In this document: positions 1 to 7,861 of the stretch, one piece after another
Numbering within the stretch: the stretch's first letter is position 1
Layout: each line of letters opens with the position of its first letter
DNA from: Mycolicibacterium phocaicum
GTDB lineage: Bacteria; Actinomycetota; Actinomycetes; Mycobacteriales; Mycobacteriaceae
Assembly (NCBI RefSeq): GCF_010731115.1
Contig: NZ_AP022616.1
Coordinates: forward strand, 2,294,001-2,358,000
Reading direction: 5' to 3'
DNA length: 64,000 bases
Made by a program: the position numbers and the translations under genes
The notes under the pieces: model-generated
The model's input: the letters and a program-made list of their open reading frames with translations, nothing else
Told to the model about the DNA's origin: nothing
The model's database searches: none

Positions 1-118
1 TTCCCGCGAGCCCTATAGACTGACAGACCCCACCGACATTGATGATGGAAGAGCGTTACCGCGCTGGTCGTGACTCCTCCACCGACTGACGCCCTGCTGG
101 GTTGTCCATCACTTGATC

Positions 119-159
119 TGTCCGGCCTGCGTGGTAGCGCGTCTTGTTCACGCCGGACA
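119..159 (+). ncRNA. Candidate bridge-RNA stem-loop of the IS110 element
   Basis: Bases 119-126 (TGTCCGGC) pair perfectly with 152-159 (GCCGGACA) across a 25-base loop, inside the non-coding stretch before the transposase. In IS110-group elements this left region encodes a structured RNA whose loops base-pair with target and donor DNA. The stem is seen directly; assigning it to a bridge RNA is inference from position. The loop pairing regions were not worked out. Confidence 0.3.
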
Positions 160-271
160 GGACGGACATGACCTAATCAGGAGCCTGGCCGTTCCTTATC
201 AATGTCTTGTCTGCCCGCCCTGGCCGGTGTGTGCCCCACCCGAATATCAGGTCAGAAGGGACACCATCATC

Positions 272-1471
272 TTGACAGAATCCCTCGATGTCGTCGCCGG
301 CGCGGACACCCACGCCGACACCATCCACGTCGCTGCGATCTCCATGACCGGCGCCACGCTCGGCGATAAGGAGTTCCCGACCACCCGCGCCGGCTACGCG
401 GCGGCCATCAGGTTCCTGATGACCCTGGGCCACATCGTGCGGATCGGGGTGGAAGGCACCGCCAGCTACGGCGCCGGATTCACCCGGGCACTGACCGCCG
501 CCGGCATTGAGGTCGTCGAGGTGACCCGCGCGGTCAAGTCCACCCGCCGCCGCAAAGGGAAGTCCGATCCGCTCGATGCCTACAGCGCGGCCCGGACCGC
601 GTTGGCCGGCGATCAGCTGGCCACCCCCAAAGACGATGCGACCGCGGGGCTGCGCGCCTTGCACATCGCGCGCCGATCAGCGGTCAAGCACCGCACCGCG
701 GTGATCAACCAAATCAAGGCCATGCTGGTCTCAGCACCGGACACGGTGCGCGAAAAGTACAGTGGTTTAACAACATTGACGTTGATCGAGGCGATCGCCC
801 GCTGCCGACCCGACACCCAGGCCGAGCCGTGGGCGCAGTCGCTGCTCGTCGCGGCCAAGATGCTCGCCCAGCGGGTGCAGTTCCTGCAAACCCAAGCCGA
901 TGCCCTCGAAGCGCAGATCGATGCGATCGTCACCGCCGCCAATCCCGGGTTGCGGGCGGCTTACGGCGTCGGTCCAGATACCGCCGCCCAACTGCTCATC
1001 ACCGCCGGCGCCAACCCACACCGGCTGCACAGCGACGCCGCCTTCGCTGCCTTGTCCGGCGCCGCACCGGTGCCCGCGTCCTCGGGCAAAACCAACCGGC
1101 ACCGCCTATCCCGCGGCGGGGACCGCGCCGCCAACAGCGCACTGCACCGCATCGCCCTGGTGCGCATGTCCAGTCACCAACCGACGAAAGACTACGTGCA
1201 GCGACAGAAATCAAAAGGCCACAGCAAGAAGGAGATCCTGCGCAAACTCAAACGCGCGATCGCCCGGGAAATGTTCAAACTGCTGACCCGACAAATCGAC
1301 GTGCCCGAATACGCCGACCTGCGCCCCGCCCGGCAGGCCAAGAACATCACCGTCACAGCCGCCGCCAACCACTTCGGAGTCTGGCCCACCGTCATCTCCC
1401 GCATCGAACGCGGACTACAACGCGACGACGCCTTCGCCGACACCTACAGAAACTGGCTCAACGTGGCTTGA
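272..1471 (+). CDS. IS110-family transposase (DEDD recombinase)
   Basis: Recombinase that excises and inserts the element using a RuvC-like DEDD domain plus a C-terminal serine domain (Transposase_20). The TTG at 272 is chosen as start: it follows AGAAGGG at 254-260, and the protein then begins LTESLDVVAGADTHAD, the usual N-terminus; the open frame back to 113 has no family-like sequence. Visible acidic residues are D in GADTHAD (about residue 10), E in VEGTASYG (about 60) and the two D of KSDPLDAY (about 100). The serine region PASSGKTNRH lies near residue 268. After the usual end there is a tail of about 45 residues with a helix-turn-helix-like pattern (HFGVWPTVISRIERGL). Family assignment is secure. 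Confidence 0.92.
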   Translation: MTESLDVVAGADTHADTIHVAAISMTGATLGDKEFPTTRAGYAAAIRFLMTLGHIVRIGVEGTASYGAGFTRALTAAGIEVVEVTRAVKSTRRRKGKSDPLDAYSAARTALAGDQLATPKDDATAGLRALHIARRSAVKHRTAVINQIKAMLVSAPDTVREKYSGLTTLTLIEAIARCRPDTQAEPWAQSLLVAAKMLAQRVQFLQTQADALEAQIDAIVTAANPGLRAAYGVGPDTAAQLLITAGANPHRLHSDAAFAALSGAAPVPASSGKTNRHRLSRGGDRAANSALHRIALVRMSSHQPTKDYVQRQKSKGHSKKEILRKLKRAIAREMFKLLTRQIDVPEYADLRPARQAKNITVTAAANHFGVWPTVISRIERGLQRDDAFADTYRNWLNVA

Positions 1472-1580
1472 CACCAATAGGAGCATCAAGTTCGGTTGTG
1501 TGCACGAAGGGCCCGGGTGGCCGGTTCGGACAAACCGAACGCTTTAGTACCGACGGTTCACGACGTGGTACCAAGATCAG

Positions 1581-2687
1581 ATGCCGGACGCCATCGATCC
1601 CCTGCTGCTAGGCCAGCGCGTGGTGGCGATCCTGGAGACCGGCGTGCGGGTTGCGACGTACAAGCTCGCCACTCTCATGGCTCTCATCGACCATTGCATC
1701 GAGAATCTGCCAGAGCACCCGGCAGATCCGCTCACGGTGCCGATCCCCGATCTTGCGCACCGCGTGATGGAGTTGTACTGGCGACAAGTCCGTCCCTTCG
1801 AGGGTCAGCTTCTACGACAGTCGAGCGGCGAGCGCGAGCGAATTCCGCGCGCTGTCAGAGCATTACGCAGCGCGTCGGGCGCTTCATCCCTGAGCGTCGC
1901 GATGATTACAACACCGGACATCTATCGGGCAAGCATCGACGAAATCGGTCTGTGTCTCGCGCAGCAACCGCTCTATCGCCTTCAGCGACTACCCGGCTCC
2001 GAGGCCAGCGAACCGTTCCTGTACGACGACAGCTTTCTGCACTCCAACGTTTCTCGCCGTGCCCTACGTGACCACGGTGATGCGATCGTGCTGATGCCCG
2101 GCGTGGCAACGGGCCTCGCTCGGCTTGCGGGGCTGCTCAAACCTGCGCTGGAGATCATGTGGGTCGACGATGTGCGCCGGCTCAACACGTTCCTACAGGC
2201 CGACGTTCCTGACATCGCCGGGCACCTGTTCGGTCGCGACCGCACCGCGTTGACCGCGGTGCGCGGACCGTTCAAGGAGGCGTTCGGCCCGCACTGCTTC
2301 TACTGCGACACCCATCTGCCGGCCGACAACCCGATCGACCACGTACTGCCGTGGTCGCTGGTGGGTATCGACGGCCTGGCCAATCTGGTGCTGGCATGCA
2401 CCCGATGCAACTCCGACAAGCGTCACGCACTGCCGGCGGTTGCCATCGTGAATCGAGTGCTGACGCGCGACCAGCAGGTGCTGGAGCAGATTGCCGAAGA
2501 AATCCGTTGGCCTACTGAATACAACAGGGTGGTCGCCGCGGCTCGAGGGATCTATCGCGGCCAGCCGCCGGGCATCGCGACATGGTCGGGCTACAAATCG
2601 AGTGTGCGGTTCGATGTCGGGTTCGCACCCGGGTGGATCACTGCGAAGCCGGCAACAGAGACGCGACCACCTCGCACAGATACCTGA
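1581..2687 (+). CDS. HNH endonuclease domain protein
   Basis: 368 residues, probably a DNA-cutting HNH nuclease. The C-terminal third (about residues 239-285) has the zinc-finger type HNH pattern: CFYC, then IDHVLPW, an Asn in LANLVLAC and a second CTRC followed by NSDK. The N-terminal 230 residues match no family I recognise. ATG at 1581 is the first good start after the IS element. Its 3' end overlaps, tail to tail, the last 50 bases of the opposite-strand 114-residue gene, so the two units are tightly packed. Role is inferred: a defence or mobile-element nuclease, possibly working with the neighbouring SMC-like ATPase. Confidence 0.8.
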   Translation: MPDAIDPLLLGQRVVAILETGVRVATYKLATLMALIDHCIENLPEHPADPLTVPIPDLAHRVMELYWRQVRPFEGQLLRQSSGERERIPRAVRALRSASGASSLSVAMITTPDIYRASIDEIGLCLAQQPLYRLQRLPGSEASEPFLYDDSFLHSNVSRRALRDHGDAIVLMPGVATGLARLAGLLKPALEIMWVDDVRRLNTFLQADVPDIAGHLFGRDRTALTAVRGPFKEAFGPHCFYCDTHLPADNPIDHVLPWSLVGIDGLANLVLACTRCNSDKRHALPAVAIVNRVLTRDQQVLEQIAEEIRWPTEYNRVVAAARGIYRGQPPGIATWSGYKSSVRFDVGFAPGWITAKPATETRPPRTDT

Positions 2688-2982
2688 CTTCAGACGCTGA
2701 GGGCTGCAGTTCGAAGGCGTGGACATGGCACGCACTGCTCAGGCCGCTCCAGGCACGCGATGCCCAGTCAGCAGCCTCGGCGGTGTCCAAGGCCCGCAAC
2801 ACAATTAGCCGACTGCGGGCATTGGCCCACGGCACCGCAGCGTCCAGGCTCTCACAGCGCGCCGCGATGATCTCTTCGAGCGCCTGACGCGCCAGGAACG
2901 CTGCCATCCGCGGCGCCAAACCGTCGGCGCGCGACTTGGCCAGCATCTGCTGTGCCTGAGCGAGAAGAACAACCGCGCTCAC
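2638..2982 (-). CDS. Small helical partner of the SMC-like ATPase, function unknown
   Basis: 114 residues, mostly predicted alpha-helix, rich in Ala and Leu, with no signal peptide or membrane segment. Its GTG start overlaps the stop of the 805-residue ATPase (GTGA), so the two are translationally coupled and probably work together. The core (LARQALEEIIAARC, then RSRLIVLRALDTAEAADW) has the look of a HEPN-like helical bundle, but no RxxxxH catalytic motif is evident and I do not assign a family. The 3' end overlaps the converging HNH gene by 50 bases. Confidence 0.7.
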   Translation of the reverse strand: MSAVVLLAQAQQMLAKSRADGLAPRMAAFLARQALEEIIAARCESLDAAVPWANARSRLIVLRALDTAEAADWASRAWSGLSSACHVHAFELQPSASEVRYLCEVVASLLPASQ

Positions 2983-5396
2983 CGCAGGGCCAGTAGATCG
3001 TCGACGGCGCGGTCCAGGTCGGTCGCGTCCTCCTTCGAAATCACATGCCCCGCACCGTGCATGCCGGCGTTACCGATGTTGAGGGCTCGCTTCCGCCAGG
3101 ATTTGGCCTCAACCCATTCGGTGACATCTGCTTTGGAATCGCCTAGTACCGCCAGCGCCAACCTGCTCCGCGTTTTCTTGGCCGATTGCCAGTTGTCCTC
3201 TGACTCAACCCGTGAGCGTCCGGCCCGCGACTGCCGAGCGAAATACGCTTGCTTGGCGGCTTCTTCGAGCGCCATCCGGAAGAGGCTGGGTGCCACGCGC
3301 CTTTGGACGTCATCAGGTACGTCCTTGTCCCGGACCACTGCCAACGCATCATCGACCAACCGCCTCGCCGGGTTCATGTTGGTTCGTGTCTTGACCTGTG
3401 ATTCGGTCGAGCGCACCACCTCGACAAGGCGAGCATCCACACCAGTCTCGCGGATCACCGAGGCCAACCGGTCGTCGTGCGAGAACACCACCACCTGATG
3501 GGTCGTGGCGATCTCCACCATCACCCGAACGAATCCATCGATCTTGGCTGGGTCCATGGCTTGGATCGGGTCATCGAGCACGATGAAACGGAAGGGACTC
3601 TTCCCCGAAGTCGCTCGCGGCAGGAACAGCGCCAAAGCAACGGCGTTCTGCTCCCCCTGGCTCATCACCGACAACGCCTGCGTCGGCTTGCCGTCCACCG
3701 AACCGCCAAGCATCACTCGGCGTTTGGTCGCGGTGCCGGCAAGCGTGATGTCGCCGAGTTCGACGTTGCTTTCCTGCCGCAGCAGACTCCATATATGTCG
3801 AGCCTGCTCGGCAATCGGTTTCAGCCGCATATTGCGAAATGCGGTGCCGTTGTCGGTGACCCATTTCTTGGCTGCCGTCGTCGCCCTTAGCACACCGTCG
3901 AGCTCGCAGGCCTTCTGCTCCAATGGAATCCATGCCGCGACTTGCGCGGCCAACGGCGCCCAGGCATCCTCACGCTCGGCCAACTGCTGCTCGGCCTGAG
4001 CCCGCAGCAGTTCCGCGGCGCCGACCACATCGACCAGCTTGGATTCCAGGTGGTCCGCAAGTGCCGCGTCACCGACGGGCAGCTGGCCCGCAGCGGCAAC
4101 AGCGGTGTTGAACGCTTCCATCGCTGGGAGGTCGATGCCCGGGACTGCCTGCGCCGGCCGGAACCGCGAATTCAGCTCCGCCGCAGCCGTCGTCGCTGCC
4201 TTGAGCTCCGTTGTCGTCGCTCGATATTCAGCGAGGGCGGCTTCATCGTCGGAGATGGCCGACCGGGCGCTCTGGGCCCATGCTGCATCCAGCTGTCCGA
4301 CGCCGCACACCGGGCAGTCGCCGTCGCCGGCCTCGTCGTGGAAATCTAGTGCAGCCTTCAAAACCGAAACTCGTTTGTCTGCAGCAGCGATCACACCCGC
4401 GCCGGCGGCTTCCACTGCCGCACTCGCGACCCGTAATCGTGTGGCACACGCCGAGATATCCTCCACCGAAACGACTTCGAGCTGAGTCAACGCGCGCAGC
4501 GCATGAATGACACTCTGCTCGGACGTGCCCGACCCAGTGACGATGGCTAAGATCTCATCGACCGGCCGGACGCGCTTGTTGAGCAGCGTCACCAAGCCTG
4601 GGGATCGATCGTCGTCAGAATCCGCCAGGGCCGCGAGCGCCTGTCTGCGCGCTGCATCAGCAGCGTCGCGAGCCGACTTGGTGTCTTTGAGGTTGGCAGC
4701 CAGCTTCTTCTCGACCTCCGCCAACACCTCCAAGCCCAACAGCTTCGCCAGCGCGTCATACAGTTTCGACGGTCCGCCGTCGAACAGCTGCCCCAGTTCC
4801 TCGTAAGACAACACGGGCCGGCATAGATCAAGCGGATGCGCCCAACCGAGCGAGTCAACGCCCGGCACCCGCTCCTGGCTCGGGACCTGGGTCCACATCT
4901 CGCAGTCGGCGAGCGCAGCGTCATCGGTCCAGTCGACACCGACGTCGATCGGCCCTGTGCCCTCCCTCGTGAATCCGACGCGCACGGTGGTGGGACTGGG
5001 CTTGTGCAGGTTTCGCCACGACTCAGCCCACAGCGCCTGCTTCTCTTTCCACCGATAGCTGGTCCCGGTCAGGGCCAGCTCCAGCGCTTCAGCGAAGCTC
5101 GATTTACCCGACCCATTGCGGCCGCTGACCACCGTCAGGCCAGGGGCCGGATGCAGGTCGAGTTTCGCGGTCGATCCGATGCCGCGGAAGCCGGACACTT
5201 TGATGCTGGTGAGAAACGTTGGCGACCAGTCTGTTTCGGCGTTCTCTCTGTCTCCGTCTCCGACGTCCGCGAGCGCGGCGAGCACGACCTCCTTGGCTGC
5301 TTCGTCGAGTTTCTCATCGTCCTCCAGCAGCCGGACGATGACATCCTGAACCGATTCCTCGCTGCCTGCCGGATTGCCCTGTGATTCTTGAGCCAC
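2979..5396 (-). CDS. Rad50/SMC-like AAA ATPase with a zinc-hook motif
   Basis: 805 residues. Walker A GRNGSGKSS lies near residue 91, long coiled-coil-like Ala/Glu-rich arms follow, and a CPVCG half zinc hook sits near residue 359. The second half returns to the ATPase head with an ABC signature (SQGEQNAVALALF, about 578) and Walker B (FIVLDDPIQAMD, about 602). This is the Rad50/SbcC/RecF-type architecture, which binds DNA ends. A helical C-terminal domain of about 120 residues follows. The start is GTG at 5396 with a poor ribosome site. Coupling to a 114-residue partner and a nearby HNH nuclease suggests a defence module of Lamassu-like or Rad50-nuclease style. No Lamassu LmuA-type effector is recognisable, so this role is inference. 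Confidence 0.85.
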   Translation of the reverse strand: MAQESQGNPAGSEESVQDVIVRLLEDDEKLDEAAKEVVLAALADVGDGDRENAETDWSPTFLTSIKVSGFRGIGSTAKLDLHPAPGLTVVSGRNGSGKSSFAEALELALTGTSYRWKEKQALWAESWRNLHKPSPTTVRVGFTREGTGPIDVGVDWTDDAALADCEMWTQVPSQERVPGVDSLGWAHPLDLCRPVLSYEELGQLFDGGPSKLYDALAKLLGLEVLAEVEKKLAANLKDTKSARDAADAARRQALAALADSDDDRSPGLVTLLNKRVRPVDEILAIVTGSGTSEQSVIHALRALTQLEVVSVEDISACATRLRVASAAVEAAGAGVIAAADKRVSVLKAALDFHDEAGDGDCPVCGVGQLDAAWAQSARSAISDDEAALAEYRATTTELKAATTAAAELNSRFRPAQAVPGIDLPAMEAFNTAVAAAGQLPVGDAALADHLESKLVDVVGAAELLRAQAEQQLAEREDAWAPLAAQVAAWIPLEQKACELDGVLRATTAAKKWVTDNGTAFRNMRLKPIAEQARHIWSLLRQESNVELGDITLAGTATKRRVMLGGSVDGKPTQALSVMSQGEQNAVALALFLPRATSGKSPFRFIVLDDPIQAMDPAKIDGFVRVMVEIATTHQVVVFSHDDRLASVIRETGVDARLVEVVRSTESQVKTRTNMNPARRLVDDALAVVRDKDVPDDVQRRVAPSLFRMALEEAAKQAYFARQSRAGRSRVESEDNWQSAKKTRSRLALAVLGDSKADVTEWVEAKSWRKRALNIGNAGMHGAGHVISKEDATDLDRAVDDLLALR

Positions 5397-5571
5397 GCAT
5401 CGATTGAACTACGAGGCAATGACAGCCTGACCGGAACCCGCGATATTGTCGCTCCCGGCATGCAGGCAGCAGCCAGTCGGATGTCGGTGCACCGTGACAC
5501 GATGACGCCCATCGTTGACAGCATCAGTTCCCGCGCATGCGCGCCCATCGCACAGGAGCTTGCGTGAACGG

Positions 5572-5587
5572 TTTAGCGTACGCTAAA
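5572..5587. promoter_or_regulatory. Palindromic operator of the TAC cassette
   Basis: A perfect 16-base palindrome, TTTAGCGTACGCTAAA, ends 13 bases before the toxin start codon. Type II toxin-antitoxin operons are normally autorepressed by the antitoxin binding such palindromes, so this is the likely HigA-type operator. The palindrome is seen directly; the binding protein is inferred. Confidence 0.7.
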
Positions 5588-5600
5588 GTGAGGGAGAGTC

Positions 5601-6107
5601 ATGAAGAGGCGGTCTATCGTGAAGGGCCAGATGCATCAGGTCGACTGCGCGGTTCGCGAGGACGGACGCTCACCGGCTGGCGAGTTCCTTGACGCTCTGA
5701 AGAGCGGCGCATGGGGCCAGACCGGGGACACGGAACCGTTAGATGAGCAGATTGGCGACTATCACTGGTTTCTCAATGCGCTGCGACACTGGGCAAACAC
5801 TGGCGAGCCGGTCTACCGGGACGCCGTTAAAGCGCTCGACGAAGGCGTGTGGGAGTTCCGCCACGGCGATAAACGCCTTACCTTCTTCGACACCGACGGG
5901 CGTGGTGGATACACGGCCAAGCTGCCGATACGCGACTACCGCGATGCCGAGGCGCCCGAAAGCGAGTTCTGGCAGATCCCGAACTTCGATCCGCTGATCC
6001 GCGTCGGCCACGCGTTTACCAAAGTCAGCCAGAAGACCCTGCCACACGATCTTTCAGAATCGGAGAAAGTCAGAGAGGAGGATCTCGCTCATGATCGACC
6101 CAACTGA
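5601..6107 (+). CDS. RelE/HigB-like toxin of a toxin-antitoxin-chaperone cassette
   Basis: 168 residues of RelE-superfamily type (HigB/Gp49-like), expected to be a ribosome-dependent mRNA interferase. The core pattern is visible: VWEFRHGDKRLTFFDTDG, a beta-hairpin, then RVGHAFTKVSQKTLPHDLSE, which matches the C-terminal strand and Lys-rich segment of HigB toxins. It is longer than M. tuberculosis HigB1 (125 residues). The toxin gene comes first, as in higBA operons, and overlaps the antitoxin gene by 17 bases. AGGGAGA precedes the start closely; ATG at 5631 is an alternative start. The third gene encodes a SecB-like chaperone, so the trio matches the TAC layout. Confidence 0.78.
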   Translation: MKRRSIVKGQMHQVDCAVREDGRSPAGEFLDALKSGAWGQTGDTEPLDEQIGDYHWFLNALRHWANTGEPVYRDAVKALDEGVWEFRHGDKRLTFFDTDGRGGYTAKLPIRDYRDAEAPESEFWQIPNFDPLIRVGHAFTKVSQKTLPHDLSESEKVREEDLAHDRPN

Positions 6108-6510
6108 TCCGACGCTGATCGATGAGGAAGCGGCAACCGACAGCGGTGCTCAGGGTCTGGCGGCCGCCGACCTCGCCGGTCAGGCTATGCGACTTCTGCA
6201 TCAGGCGCTTGATGTCTCCGACCTAGATCAGAAGGCCCTCGCAGAGAAGCTCGGTGTGACGCAGGGCCGTGTATCGCAGGTGCTGAACGGCGACGGAAAT
6301 GTGCGGATTGCAGCGCTGGCGCGCTACCTCCGTGCGCTTGGTTACGAGACCCGGCTCTCGGCGACACCGGTAGACCCAGGCCAGCCCGCCCTGCCCCGGG
6401 CGTCGCGTCGTCGCCGAACGGAGCCAGAATCGCGACAGGCCGTCGACGAGAAACGCTACGTCGCCCGCCTGCAGAAGAAGCGCTCCCGCGTAAGGACGTC
6501 GAATGGGTGA
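6091..6510 (+). CDS. XRE-family antitoxin (HigA-like) of the TAC cassette
   Basis: 139 residues. The central helix-turn-helix (LDQKALAEKLGVTQGRVSQV, about residues 45-65) is XRE/Cro type and should bind the palindrome at 5572-5587. In TAC systems such as M. tuberculosis HigBA1-Rv1957, the antitoxin carries a C-terminal chaperone-addiction segment that makes it unstable unless SecB-like protein binds. Here a basic, low-complexity tail (about residues 88-139, including PRASRRRRTEPESRQ) occupies that position and is the likely addiction segment. It overlaps the toxin gene at its start and the chaperone gene by 8 bases at its end. Confidence 0.82.
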   Translation: MIDPTDPTLIDEEAATDSGAQGLAAADLAGQAMRLLHQALDVSDLDQKALAEKLGVTQGRVSQVLNGDGNVRIAALARYLRALGYETRLSATPVDPGQPALPRASRRRRTEPESRQAVDEKRYVARLQKKRSRVRTSNG

Positions 6511-7504
6511 CGCGATCGAGACCACGGCGCAGCTCATCGAACTCGCAGATCTTCTCGAGGTCGTTTTCCACGAACTCGTTGCTAGCCGCGTCACCGAGGC
6601 GACGGCGCGCGAGCTGACCTTGCGTTCGGAGGAGTTGCATGCGCCCGGCGATCCCGAGTGCGAAGCTGAAGTGAGTTTTCGCACTCGCGTTGAGGACCAT
6701 AGCCTCGCAGTGGGGGGCCGAGTTGAAACGTGCAACGCCTACGGCAGTTTCGTAGTCGATTGTGAGGCCGTCTTCGCTGTGCCGGTGCCGGTGTCGCGCA
6801 ACAAGCCGGAGATTGTCCGAGAGTTCGTCGAGCAAGTCGGAGCGTTGGTGGTGTTTCCCTACGTCCGCGCTGCGGTGGCCTCACTCGCATCCCAGATATC
6901 AGTACCAGCGCCGCCGCTGCCGCTGCTTCGTGTGGGCGACGTGGTGCTCAGGCCCGACGAGGAGCCAATCGTCGAAGAGCCACCCTCAGACTTCTACATG
7001 CGCGGGACGATGTCGGAGACCAGCGACGACGGCAGCCAAGTACAGTTGGCCGAGTTTTTCCTCGACGACGACACCGGATTGGTTTCTCGGTTCGGCGGGG
7101 AGGGCGAGACGGCCGACCTCGACGAGCTGCTCAACGGTATCGCCGCGCTGCCACACCCCGACGAAATAACGGCAAAGTGGATGGTGCACCAGTACGGGGA
7201 GGAGTCAGCCCGCCAGTCTATGGAGGCACTGCGCGCGGCCCAAGGGGACGCGGCCACTGACGCCGCCTTGGCCGAAATCGACCAAGCTGTCGCAGAAATC
7301 GAAGCAGAAGACGCGCTCGTTGCGCTGAATGAGGCGGTCGAGCATCTAAGCGATGTACTCGCAGTGACGAGACAATTCGCCGGCGGCAACGAAGCCGGCG
7401 AAGACGTTGATGCACAACGTCTTCCAGCGGCACTATTGGCTGCCGCCGAGAACGTGGTAGATAGTTGGGCGCGCATTAATTCCATGCCGCACGGTGCGGG
7501 CTAG
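6503..7504 (+). CDS. SecB-like chaperone of a TAC system, with a long acidic C-terminal extension
   Basis: 333 residues. The N-terminal half looks like the SecB fold: beta-strands in residues 45-100, then VVFPYVRAAVASLASQ and PAPPLPLLRVGDVVL (about 113-150), which parallel the LFPYARE...FPxLNLAPVNF signature of E. coli SecB. TAC chaperones bind the antitoxin tail and block the toxin; loss or diversion of the chaperone frees the toxin. The remaining 180 residues are acidic and helical with no family I recognise. M. tuberculosis Rv1957 has about 181 residues in all, so this protein is nearly double that. It starts within the antitoxin gene. The SecB call rests on motif reading, not a search. 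Confidence 0.72.
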   Translation: MGDAIETTAQLIELADLLEVVFHELVASRVTEATARELTLRSEELHAPGDPECEAEVSFRTRVEDHSLAVGGRVETCNAYGSFVVDCEAVFAVPVPVSRNKPEIVREFVEQVGALVVFPYVRAAVASLASQISVPAPPLPLLRVGDVVLRPDEEPIVEEPPSDFYMRGTMSETSDDGSQVQLAEFFLDDDTGLVSRFGGEGETADLDELLNGIAALPHPDEITAKWMVHQYGEESARQSMEALRAAQGDAATDAALAEIDQAVAEIEAEDALVALNEAVEHLSDVLAVTRQFAGGNEAGEDVDAQRLPAALLAAAENVVDSWARINSMPHGAG

Positions 7505-7861
7505 CCACTTGAACGCTTGCAATTGAAGTCGCCATAGGCAGATCAACAAGCTCGGAGGTTTGCAAGAACTAAGCCCAAGGCAATGAGGCGGAACGGTCGA
7601 ACAGCAGGCGCCCAACACGGCCCATTCAGGTTCTCCCGGCAGCCGACTGCCCGGATTAAGGTGCGGCGGGAAACAAGATTGTGGCCGAAGTTTGCAAACT
7701 CCAGCGCGAACGCGGTTAGAGTCGATGACTGTGGTGACGGCACAACTTGCAGCAAACCAGGGCGGGGACGAAGGAACGAACATTATCGGGCCGACCGTGA
7801 GTCCGCCGGTGTTGGAGCGCCTCGTCTAACGCCGTTTGCATCGCAGGAAGCAGCTTCAGCC
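7505..7861 (+). promoter_or_regulatory. Leader/promoter region of the helicase operon with a 12-base palindrome
   Basis: 357 bases without a convincing gene; an open frame from 7583 runs into the helicase but has no protein-like character. It contains the perfect palindrome AGTTTGCAAACT (7689-7700), and GTTTGCA occurs three times on this strand (7558, 7690, 7834). A loose promoter match is TTGCAA (7692-7697) with TAGAGT (7717-7722), spaced 19. AGGAAG at 7845-7850 is a plausible ribosome site for the ATG at 7862. This gap probably separates expression of the TAC genes from the helicase genes. Confidence 0.4.

Larger units (their letters stand above)
1..1495 (+). mobile_element. IS110-family insertion sequence, ends not resolved
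   Basis: One IS110-type transposase gene is preceded by about 270 bases without a convincing gene, the normal layout of the IS110 group, where the left non-coding part holds the guide (bridge) RNA. IS110 elements lack terminal inverted repeats and make no target duplication, so the exact ends cannot be read from one copy; the limits given are only the space between the window start and the HNH gene. The element lies at the left edge of the defence-rich region. Confidence 0.5.

Noticed and set aside
7583..7861. 93-residue upstream extension of the RapA-like helicase
   Set aside because: The extension has no helicase-like or conserved sequence and the ATG at 7862 has an AGGAAG ribosome site.
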